From NCBI GenBank assembly GCA_002402755.1, contig DHGK01000366.1, positions 1,720 through 8,218 on the forward strand: 6,499 nucleotides of DNA, read 5' to 3'. The notes below the pieces were generated by a model. It saw only the letters and a program-made list of their open reading frames with translations. It did no database searches and had not been told where the DNA came from. Both the position numbers and the translations under genes were made by a program. Positions 1 through 6,167 of the stretch are shown here, piece after piece; the stretch's first letter is position 1; each line of letters opens with the position of its first letter. The DNA comes from Planctomycetes bacterium UBA4800. Lineage in GTDB: Bacteria; Planctomycetota; UBA8108; UBA8890; UBA8898.

Positions 1-49
1 AGAGAGCGGAACGTGAGACGTTACGCGGCTCCGTGTCAAGTGCGGTGGT

Positions 50-100
50 CCCTCTCCGTCTTCTTCTCGGTGCTCTCTGTGCCTCTGTGGTTTCTTTTCC
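50..100 (-). repeat. Repeat-like purine/pyrimidine-biased intergenic element
   Basis: The plus strand is almost wholly C/T with G, with CTCTGTG occurring twice at 8-base spacing (75-81 and 83-89). On the minus strand it contains AACCACAGAGGCACAGAG followed by more AG-rich sequence. That resembles a short dispersed intergenic element that, from memory, recurs in many environmental bacterial genomes with an ACCACAGAG..CACAGAG core. Only one copy is in the window, so its repeated nature cannot be shown here. It could also be a simple low-complexity stretch. Confidence 0.4.
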
Positions 101-198
101 GTCAGATGACGCCTGTCTGTGTACCCGGACACCGGGAGAAGACCGTGAACGGTTGCGTCTCTCTCGCCTTTCCGTGACGCGGCGAAGATCGTCGGGTC

Positions 199-227
199 TT
201 TCCACGTGCCGCTTTACACGCTATTCT
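199..227 (+). promoter_or_regulatory. Weak candidate promoter for argS
   Basis: TTTCCA (199-204) and TATTCT (222-227) each match 4 of 6 bases of the sigma-70 -35 and -10 consensus and are separated by 17 bases. Transcription would begin near 234, giving a leader of about 50 bases that starts at the hairpin at 238-257. Both boxes are imperfect, so this is a candidate by position and spacing only. Confidence 0.3.
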
Positions 228-237
228 GACGCTACTG

Positions 238-257
238 CCGCCGCCGCGGGGCGGCGG
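238..257 (+). other. GC-only hairpin upstream of argS
   Basis: CCGCCGCC (238-245) is a perfect inverted repeat of GGCGGCGG (250-257), with a 4-base loop. It ends 26 bases before the argS start codon. No T-run follows on the plus strand, so it does not look like a standard intrinsic terminator. It could be a structured 5' leader element of argS or a chance product of GC-rich composition. Confidence 0.4.
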
Positions 258-283
258 ACGGCGCGGAATGCGAGCGAGACACG

Positions 284-2002
284 ATGCGACCACTGGTTGA
301 AACGCTGGAACGGCGGATTGCGGGCGTGCTTGCGGCCGTCACGGGGGTTCCGGACGCCGCCGCGGCGGTGAAACCGACCGAAGACGAGCGCTTCGGCGAT
401 TTCCAGGCCAACGGCGTCATGGGCCTCGCCAAGAAGCTCAAGCGCAATCCGCGCGAGCTGGCGCAGGAGGCGCTCGCGCGCCTGGACCTCGGCGACATCT
501 GCAGCCGGGTCGAGATGGCAGGCCCCGGCTTCATCAACCTCACCGTGAGCACCCGCTTCCTGCGCGCGGAGCTCGGCGCCATGGGGCGCGACGCGCGCCT
601 GGGCCTGGACGAGGCGGCCGAGCGCGAGACGGTCGTCGTCGACTTCTCCTGCCCGAACGTCGCCAAGGAGATGCACATCGGCCACATCCGGTCGACGATC
701 ATCGGCGATGCGATCTGCCGGCTTCTGGAGGCGCGCGGCCACGACGTCCGCAGGATCAACCACATCGGCGACTGGGGCACGCAGTTCGGCATGCTGATCG
801 AGTACCTGCGCCGCACGGATCCCGAGGCCGTGCGGGGCGGGAAGACGCTCGCGATCGGCGACCTGGAGGAGTTCTACCGCGCGGCGAAGGCGCGCTTCGA
901 CGAGGATCCGGAGTTCGCCGAGGCGGCGCGGCGCGAGGTCGTGAAGCTGCAGGCAGGCGATCCGGAGTCGCTCGCCGTGTGGCGCGTCATCTGCGATGTC
1001 TCGCGCCGCAAGTTCGAGGAGAACTACGCGCTGCTCGACGTCCGCCTGGACGAGATGGGCGAGAGCGTCTACAACCGCTTCCTCCCGGAGATCGTCGCGG
1101 ACCTCGCGGCCCGGGGCATCGCGCGCGAGAGCGACGGCGCGATGTGCGTGTTCCTGGAGGGCTTCGGCGCGCCGTTCATGATCCGGAAGCGCGATGGCGG
1201 CTACCTGTACGCCACGACCGACCTGGCGGCGCTCAGGTACCGCGTCGGGGAGATGGGCGCGCGGCGCATCGTCTACGTGACCGACGCGCGGCAGAAGGAG
1301 CATTTCCGCCAGCTCTTCGCGGCGGCGCGGTTGGCGGGCTACGCCGGGGAGGACGTGCGCCTGGACCACGCCGCGTTCGGCTCGATCCTCGGCGCCGACG
1401 GCACGCCGCTCAAGACGCGCGAGGGCCGGAACGTCCTCCTCAAGGACGTGATCGCCGAGGCCGTGGCCCGCGCGCGGAAGGTCGTCGCGGAGAAGAATCC
1501 CGAGCTGCCTCCCGGCGAGCAGGATGCGATCGCGCGCATCGTGGGCGTCGGCGCGCTCAAGTACTTCGACCTCAGGCAGAACATGACCAGCGATTACGTG
1601 TTCGACTGGGACCGGATGCTGGCGCTGGACGGCGACACGGCGCCGTACCTCCAGTACGCCTACGCCCGCGTGCGATCGATCTTCAGGAAGGGCGGGGTCC
1701 GGGACGCGGAGTACGCGGGCGCCGACCCCCGAGTCGACGCGCGCGTCGAGGCCAGGCTGGGGCTCTGGCTCCTGCGATTCGGGGAGACGGTGGAGTGCGC
1801 GGCGCGCGAATGCCGCCCGAACATCGTCGCCGGCTACCTCTACGAGCTGGCCGCCCGCTTCACCGCGTTCTACGGCGAGTGCCCGGTCCTCAAGGCCGAG
1901 GAGCCGGCGCGGGCGGGCAGGCTGCGCCTGTGCGACATGACGGCGCGGGTGCTGGCCGCGGGGCTGCGGCTTCTCGGGATCGAGGTGAGCGAGCGGATGT
2001 AG
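284..2002 (+). CDS. argS: Arginyl-tRNA synthetase
   Basis: Cytoplasmic class I aminoacyl-tRNA synthetase that charges tRNA-Arg with arginine using ATP. The 572-residue length is normal (the E. coli enzyme is about 577). Residues 1-95 form the N-terminal Add1-type tRNA-recognition domain, with FGDFQANGVMGLAKKL. The Rossmann catalytic core follows, with the HIGH motif at 131-134 inside VAKEMHIGHIRSTIIGD, then NHIGDWGTQFGMLI (159-172), YLYATTDLAALRYR (307-320) and YVTDARQKEHF (331-341). A canonical KMSKS is absent. GTPLKTREGRNV (373-384) occupies that place, which is usual for many ArgS. The C-terminal DALR anticodon-binding domain runs from about 455 to the end, closing with the typical GIEVSERM. 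ATG 284 is the only in-frame ATG/GTG/TTG after a stop at 227-229, although the Shine-Dalgarno is weak (GAGCGAG, 272-278). The gene appears intact. The next gene on the same strand begins 87 bp downstream behind its own promoter candidate. Confidence 0.98.
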   Translation: MRPLVETLERRIAGVLAAVTGVPDAAAAVKPTEDERFGDFQANGVMGLAKKLKRNPRELAQEALARLDLGDICSRVEMAGPGFINLTVSTRFLRAELGAMGRDARLGLDEAAERETVVVDFSCPNVAKEMHIGHIRSTIIGDAICRLLEARGHDVRRINHIGDWGTQFGMLIEYLRRTDPEAVRGGKTLAIGDLEEFYRAAKARFDEDPEFAEAARREVVKLQAGDPESLAVWRVICDVSRRKFEENYALLDVRLDEMGESVYNRFLPEIVADLAARGIARESDGAMCVFLEGFGAPFMIRKRDGGYLYATTDLAALRYRVGEMGARRIVYVTDARQKEHFRQLFAAARLAGYAGEDVRLDHAAFGSILGADGTPLKTREGRNVLLKDVIAEAVARARKVVAEKNPELPPGEQDAIARIVGVGALKYFDLRQNMTSDYVFDWDRMLALDGDTAPYLQYAYARVRSIFRKGGVRDAEYAGADPRVDARVEARLGLWLLRFGETVECAARECRPNIVAGYLYELAARFTAFYGECPVLKAEEPARAGRLRLCDMTARVLAAGLRLLGIEVSERM

Positions 2003-2013
2003 CCGGTCCCTTC

Positions 2014-2042
2014 TTGGCGTCGCCGGGCCGGCGGTTTATGAT
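2014..2042 (+). promoter_or_regulatory. Candidate sigma-70 promoter for the CotH-family gene
   Basis: TTGGCG (2014-2019, 4 of 6 to TTGACA) and TATGAT (2037-2042, 5 of 6 to TATAAT) are separated by 17 bases. The AT-rich TTTATGAT stands out in very GC-rich surroundings. Transcription would start near 2049, leaving a leader of about 40 bases. The spacer contains CGCCGG/CCGGCG (2021-2033), an inverted repeat with a 1-base centre. It could be an operator or the remnant of a weak argS terminator. Confidence 0.5.
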
Positions 2043-2075
2043 GGAAGCAACGGGTCGCCGCCGGAGCGGCAGCAC

Positions 2076-2081
2076 AAGGAG
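2076..2081 (+). promoter_or_regulatory. Ribosome binding site of the CotH-family gene
   Basis: AAGGAG lies 8 bases before ATG 2090. It fixes the start, because no other ATG, GTG or TTG is in frame between the stop at 2039-2041 and 2090. Confidence 0.75.
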
Positions 2082-2089
2082 CGCGGCGC

Positions 2090-5000
2090 ATGTGGTGTCT
2101 GAGCGTGCTGGCGATGGCGGGCCTTCTGGGAGGCCCGCACGATGTCATCGTCAACGAGATCATGTACCGTCCGCCCGAGCACAACTACCAGGACGAGTAC
2201 ATCGAGCTCTTCAACCGCGGCGCGGATGACGTCGACATGGCCGGCTGGCGCTTCAACGCGGGCGTCCAGTACGAGTTCCCCGCGGGCGCCGTGCTGCGCG
2301 GCGGCGGCTACCTCGTCGTCTGCGGCGACACGGCGTACCTCGGCCCCAAGCTCGGCCTGAGCGCCGGCGACGGCGTCCTCTTCGGGAACTGGGAGGGGCA
2401 CCTCAGCAACGGCGGCGAGCGCATCCGGCTCGTCGATGCGGGGGGCGCGACGATCGAGAGCCTCCGGTACGGGGACCGGCCGCCGTTCCCGACCGCCGCG
2501 GACGGCGAGGGCTCGTCCCTGGAGCGGATCGCGCCCGATGCGGACAACGATGCGCCCGAGAACTGGGCGGCCTCCGAGCGCGAGGTCGCATGGCGCGAGC
2601 TGCGCGTGCGGGCGGTTCCCGCCGAGGGGGCGACGCGCCTTCGCTTCTTCTTTCCCGCGCGCGGCAGCGTGCTCATCGATGCGGTCGAGGTCAGGGAGGA
2701 GGGCGGCGGGGAGAACCTGATCGCGAACGGCGATTTCGAGAGCAGCGCCGACGGGTGGAGCATCGTGGGCGTGTACCGCGCGTCGCGGTCGACCGCCGCC
2801 GCCTACACCGGAAACGCATCCCTCAGCGTGCGCGCGACGTCGACGGCCGCCCCCGGCGACTGCGCCTACGCGGAGCTCGCGGGGCTGGTCGAGGCCGGGA
2901 GGACCTACGATCTGCGCTGCGTGTGCCGCATGCCGGCGTCCGCCGTCGCGGCCTACAGCCGCCTCCTCATCTGCGATTTCCTCGGGACCGAGAGCCGCAT
3001 CTTCCTCGGCAACGGCAGCCCCGGCGTCAGGAACAATTCCTATCAGCGCGGAGGCCTGCCGCCCGTGTTCGTGCTGCAGGACCCGGCGCGCGCGCACCTC
3101 GGCGCGCCGCACGACTGGTATGCCGTGCACGAGCCGTTCATCCCGGCGAGCACCGACGCCGTCAGGATCACGTGCACGGCGACCGACGACGAGGCGGTCG
3201 CCGATGTGACGCTCTTCCTCGACACGGGAAGCGGCGAGGTCGAGCTCCCCATGTACGACGACGGGGCCCACGGCGACGGCCTCTTCGCGGGCGATGGCGT
3301 CTACGGCTCCGACCTGATTCCGCCCCTGCCCAACCGCAGGATCGTTCGCTACCGGCTGCGCGCGCGCGACGGCGCGGGCCGGGAGCGCTGGGCGCCGCTC
3401 GCCCTCGAGTCGACGCCGACCTACGCCTACATGGTGAGCGACGGCGTTCCGGCCTCGAGCCTTCCGGTCTACCAGGCGTTCATCAGCACCGCGTCGCTCC
3501 AGGCGCTCGCCCAGGCGACGCGCGTCTACTACCCGGCGGTGCTCGTGTGCGACGGGGTCGTGTACGACCGGATCCTCGTCAGGAACCGCGGGCACACGAG
3601 CATCGGCAACCCGAAGAAGCACTGGCACTTCAAGTTCAACCGCGACCGGCTGTTCCCCGCGTTCGATGCGCTCAGGCAGCACATCAATCTGAACTCGATG
3701 TGGGGCACGAAGGACTACCTCAGGGAGGCGCTCTCCTACCCGGTCTTCCGCGACATCCGCGCGCTGCCGTGCGACCCCGGCGCGCCCGATTGCTTCCTCG
3801 CCGGCTCCACCTGCTACACCGAGCACGTGCGCATGGAGGTCAACGGCGCCTTCTGGGCCATGTTCATGCACATGGAGCATCCGGACGGCGCGTACGCGGG
3901 GAGCAACGGGCTGCACCCGGACACGGAGATCTGGAAGGCGTACCTGTCCAGCGAGGACCTCGGCACCAACCCGCAGTCCTACGTCGGCACCGGCGACTGC
4001 CACTGCAACTACGGCAAGAAGATGAACCTCGAACTGGGCTTCGCCGCCCTGGCCGACTTCCTGCACGGCGCCAACGCGCGGCTGGGTCAGGCGCACCCCG
4101 ACATCGTCCGGTACATCGATGCCCACATGGACGTCCCCGATTTCGTCAATTACCTGGTCGGGACGTGCCTCGTCTGCAACGCCGACCACCCCGCGAAGAA
4201 CTACCTGATCGTGCGGTTCGGCGACACGGGCCGCTTCAGCATGGCGCCGTGGGACCTGGACCTCGTGCTCGGCCGCAACTTCGACCTCTCGGGCGGCGTG
4301 TACAACGACACGATCCGCTGGGACAACCACGCCTTCATCGCCACCCAGGGCCACCCGAAGATCGACGGCCCGTGGAACCGCGTCATCACCCAGTTCCTGA
4401 ACCAGCCCAGGTACACGGAGATGTACTACGCGCGGCTCAAGGAGCTGCTCGACTCGTACTTCACGACGGACGCGTTCTACCCGCGCATCGAAGCCCTGCG
4501 GGAGAAGATCCGCGCGACCGCCGCTCTCGACCGCGCCAAGTGGGGCGCGTACGGCGACCGGCTCTCCTGGGAGGCGAAGGTCGACGAGATCAAGACCTGG
4601 TGGCCGCGGCGGCGCGACTACCTCAGGACGTACTACGCGATCGCACCGCCGAGCGACCCCGTCGCGACCGTGGCGAACGATGGCGCCGAGCTTCACGTCG
4701 CCTGGAAGAACAACGGCGCGTATCCGGAGATCAGGGTGTACCTCGACGGCCTCCAGGTCAAGCGCCTGACGGCGAACGAGACGAGCACGACGGTGACCGG
4801 CACGTCCATCGCCGGCCTGTCCGGCCCCCGCGAGGTCACGGTGCAGGCCTGGTACCGCTACAGCGGCTGGAGCCAGTCGCCCAACAACCCGACGCCCGTT
4901 CCCGGCGCGCCGGTCGCCGTGGCCGAGTTTCCGCGCGTGGCGACGCCCTTGGACCTGACGTGCGCGTGGGAGTCGGCGCCGGCGCCGGCGGGCGATGCGC

Positions 5001-5743
5001 GCATCCCGGCCGTGCGCCTGGCGTGGCGCAACAGGATCGTCGCCGAGCGCATCGAGATCGTGCTGATCGACGGGGAGACCGCGCAGGTGGCGGGGACGGC
5101 GCCCGGGGCCGCGCGCGAGTTCCTGCTGGCGATGCCCGACGCGGCGCCGGAGACGCCGTACGTGCTCGGCGTGCGCAGCGCCGCGGGGCAGGAGGTCTCG
5201 GCCGCGGCCGTCTGCACCGTCGAGTTCTCCCTGCAGGCGCCCGCCGACATGCTCTGCGTGCAGGCGGGCGACGGCGGCGTGATCATCGTGTGGACCGCGG
5301 CGGGCGGCATGGATGCGTACGTGATCGCCGCCGACGGCCGCGAGATCGGCCGCGCGGGCGGGGACGAGTCGCAGTTCGTGAGCACGGAGGTCCCCTGCGG
5401 CGCGGTGGTCTCGGTGCGGGGCGCGTGGGCGGGGTTCGTGTCCGCGCCGGCCGAGTGCGCGATGCCGCCCTGCACGGCCTTCATCCGCGGCGATGCCGAT
5501 GCCGACGGCCGGCTGAGCATCAACGACGTCATCCGCGCCCTGGAGTACCTCTTCGCTTCGGGGGCGGCTCCCGCGTGCCTCGCGGCGCTCGATGCGAACG
5601 CCGACGGGCGCCTGAACGTGAGCGACCCGATCACGATCGTGCGGGCGCTCTTCGGGGGCGGGTCGATCGCGGCGCCGTACCCGGACTGCGGCACGGCGCC
5701 GTCGGCGCTGCCGTGCGCCTACTTCACGCCGTGCGCCGGATGA
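2090..5743 (+). CDS. Secreted multidomain lamin-tail / CotH kinase-like / dockerin protein
   Basis: A 1217-residue, probably exported protein of unknown specific role. In order: a short hydrophobic N-terminus (1-15) that may be a signal peptide but lacks Arg or Lys. A lamin-tail domain (about 17-130) follows, with VIVNEIMYRPPE, DEYIELFNRG and the GGGYLVVCGD strand. A jelly-roll, carbohydrate-binding-like module (about 205-375) starts with ENLIANGDFESSADGWSIVG. A choice-of-anchor-like segment has MYDDGAHGDGLFAGDGVYG (388-406). The CotH kinase-like domain (about 455-850) has RNRGHTSIGNPKKHWHFKFN (498-517), NGAFWAMFMHMEH (585-597), NADHPAKNYLIV (697-708) and APWDLDLVLG (719-728). N697, D699, N704, D722 and D724 are the likely catalytic and metal-binding positions by family analogy. 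FN3-like beta modules (about 854-1125) precede a dockerin (1131-1190) with two EF-hand-like loops, DADADGRLSIND (1135-1146) and DANADGRLNVSD (1168-1179). About 25 cysteines suggest disulfides outside the cytoplasm. Some CotH proteins phosphorylate spore-coat or other extracytoplasmic proteins. Whether this one is an active kinase, and its substrate, are unknown. The frame is intact. Confidence 0.9.
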   Translation: MWCLSVLAMAGLLGGPHDVIVNEIMYRPPEHNYQDEYIELFNRGADDVDMAGWRFNAGVQYEFPAGAVLRGGGYLVVCGDTAYLGPKLGLSAGDGVLFGNWEGHLSNGGERIRLVDAGGATIESLRYGDRPPFPTAADGEGSSLERIAPDADNDAPENWAASEREVAWRELRVRAVPAEGATRLRFFFPARGSVLIDAVEVREEGGGENLIANGDFESSADGWSIVGVYRASRSTAAAYTGNASLSVRATSTAAPGDCAYAELAGLVEAGRTYDLRCVCRMPASAVAAYSRLLICDFLGTESRIFLGNGSPGVRNNSYQRGGLPPVFVLQDPARAHLGAPHDWYAVHEPFIPASTDAVRITCTATDDEAVADVTLFLDTGSGEVELPMYDDGAHGDGLFAGDGVYGSDLIPPLPNRRIVRYRLRARDGAGRERWAPLALESTPTYAYMVSDGVPASSLPVYQAFISTASLQALAQATRVYYPAVLVCDGVVYDRILVRNRGHTSIGNPKKHWHFKFNRDRLFPAFDALRQHINLNSMWGTKDYLREALSYPVFRDIRALPCDPGAPDCFLAGSTCYTEHVRMEVNGAFWAMFMHMEHPDGAYAGSNGLHPDTEIWKAYLSSEDLGTNPQSYVGTGDCHCNYGKKMNLELGFAALADFLHGANARLGQAHPDIVRYIDAHMDVPDFVNYLVGTCLVCNADHPAKNYLIVRFGDTGRFSMAPWDLDLVLGRNFDLSGGVYNDTIRWDNHAFIATQGHPKIDGPWNRVITQFLNQPRYTEMYYARLKELLDSYFTTDAFYPRIEALREKIRATAALDRAKWGAYGDRLSWEAKVDEIKTWWPRRRDYLRTYYAIAPPSDPVATVANDGAELHVAWKNNGAYPEIRVYLDGLQVKRLTANETSTTVTGTSIAGLSGPREVTVQAWYRYSGWSQSPNNPTPVPGAPVAVAEFPRVATPLDLTCAWESAPAPAGDARIPAVRLAWRNRIVAERIEIVLIDGETAQVAGTAPGAAREFLLAMPDAAPETPYVLGVRSAAGQEVSAAAVCTVEFSLQAPADMLCVQAGDGGVIIVWTAAGGMDAYVIAADGREIGRAGGDESQFVSTEVPCGAVVSVRGAWAGFVSAPAECAMPPCTAFIRGDADADGRLSINDVIRALEYLFASGAAPACLAALDANADGRLNVSDPITIVRALFGGGSIAAPYPDCGTAPSALPCAYFTPCAG

Positions 5744-5752
5744 GCGGGCGGG

Positions 5753-6127
5753 TCACTTCCGGAGCTCGATCCTGAGGTGCACGCGCGGCGGCGCGGCCGT
5801 GAAGGGCGCCTCGTGCGCCGCGTATCCGTGCGCCCGGCACACGATCGCGTACTCGCCCTTGGGCACGGAAAAGGCGAATGAGCCGCTCTCGCGGCGGCTG
5901 ACCGTCTCGCGCCTGATCGTCGTCTTCATGTCGGGGGAGAGGACGGCGAGCTCGAAGGACGCGACGGGCGTTCCGTTCGGCGCGGCCACGATGCCCGTGA
6001 CCTCGCACGTCGAGTCCTCCTCGGGCGGCATGTCGCCCCGCCTGAGGAACAGTCCCACGAGGGCGACCGCGGCCGCCGCGCCGAGCATCCAGATCAGCAC
6101 GCGCTGGCTGTACTTCGGTTCTTCCAT
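5753..6127 (-). CDS. Small membrane-anchored protein with carboxypeptidase-regulatory-like domain
   Basis: A 124-residue protein of unknown function. A short charged N-terminus (MEEPKYSQR) precedes one transmembrane segment (about 10-28, VLIWMLGAAAAVALVGLFL) closed by RR, followed by an acidic linker (PPEED). The rest (about 40-124) resembles a carboxypeptidase-regulatory-like or related transthyretin-like beta-sandwich. It has CEVTGIVAAPNGTPVASFELAV, SGSFAFSVPKGEYAIVCRAHGYAAHE and a closing strand VHLRIELRK. Such domains are usually extracytoplasmic adhesion or scaffold modules with no catalysis. RR directly after the segment favours retention as an anchor. Which side the beta domain faces is not certain, although the usual role of the fold suggests the periplasmic or outer side. 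The start is supported by AGGAGG 8 bases upstream. It lies 40 bp downstream of the NYN-LOTUS gene on the same strand, and its stop faces the CotH-family stop 9 bp away. The frame and stop are clear; the family call is by pattern only. Confidence 0.75.
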   Translation of the reverse strand: MEEPKYSQRVLIWMLGAAAAVALVGLFLRRGDMPPEEDSTCEVTGIVAAPNGTPVASFELAVLSPDMKTTIRRETVSRRESGSFAFSVPKGEYAIVCRAHGYAAHEAPFTAAPPRVHLRIELRK

Positions 6128-6135
6128 CCGGCGCT

Positions 6136-6141
6136 CCTCCT
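6136..6141 (-). promoter_or_regulatory. Strong ribosome binding site of the small membrane protein
   Basis: On the minus strand AGGAGG lies 8 bases before the ATG at 6127-6125. It is the clearest Shine-Dalgarno site in the window and supports translation from this start. Confidence 0.8.
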
Positions 6142-6150
6142 CGGGGGAAG

Positions 6151-6165
6151 CGGCGCTGGGCGCCG
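6151..6165. other. Short inverted repeat between the two minus-strand genes
   Basis: CGGCGC (6151-6156) and GCGCCG (6160-6165) pair around a 3-base loop, just after the NYN-LOTUS stop codon as read on the minus strand. No T-run follows on that strand, so it is not a convincing terminator. It may moderate read-through or protect a processed 3' end, or be chance in GC-rich DNA. Confidence 0.3.
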
Positions 6166-6167
6166 GC

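Larger units (their letters stand above)
1..283. other. Non-coding leader before argS, no gene found
   Basis: I see no convincing gene here. The open frames crossing the stretch either run out of frame into argS or are rich in Arg and Ser with no recognisable motif, as expected from shadow frames in GC-rich DNA. The segment looks less GC-rich than the rest of the window, particularly from about 50 to 230, which fits intergenic DNA. It holds a pyrimidine-rich repeat-like block (50-100) and small inverted repeats: AACGT/ACGTT at 10-22, CCCGG/CCGGG at 124-136 and ACCGT/ACGGT at 142-153. It also has a weak promoter-like pair (199-227) and a GC-only hairpin (238-257). The gene upstream of argS lies outside the window. 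Confidence 0.6.

Noticed and set aside
33..371. Small plus-strand frame in the argS leader running into argS
   Set aside because: It overlaps the argS start in another phase, has no good ribosome binding site and gives an Arg/Ser/Thr-rich peptide typical of non-coding translation. A leader peptide role cannot be supported, since its Arg codons are not clustered near a terminator-like structure.
221..1369. Minus-strand 382-codon frame opposite the argS 5' half
   Set aside because: Ala/Arg/Leu/Asp-rich antisense shadow with no domain, lying wholly over the conserved argS catalytic region and leader.
1400..1435. Loss of the KMSKS motif in ArgS as a sign of a degenerate enzyme
   Set aside because: Many ArgS enzymes naturally lack canonical KMSKS and have a Lys-Thr-Arg type sequence there, as seen here (GTPLKTREG). 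All other core motifs are intact.
979..2229. Arg-rich plus-strand frame overlapping the 3' part of argS and the next gene start
   Set aside because: Phase-shifted shadow of argS with no recognisable motif; argS itself is complete and well supported.
2036..4696. Very long open frame (886 codons) on the minus strand opposite the CotH-family gene
   Set aside because: Its translation is dominated by Ala, Arg, Val, Glu and Asp with no motif or domain, while the plus-strand frame shows clear lamin-tail and CotH motifs. Strong G/C at third codon positions removes stops from this antisense frame.
2590..5775. Long plus-strand open frame (1061 codons) in another phase of the CotH-family gene
   Set aside because: The product is extremely Arg/Gly/Pro-rich and low in complexity, which marks a phase-shifted shadow. 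No ribosome binding site or domain supports it.
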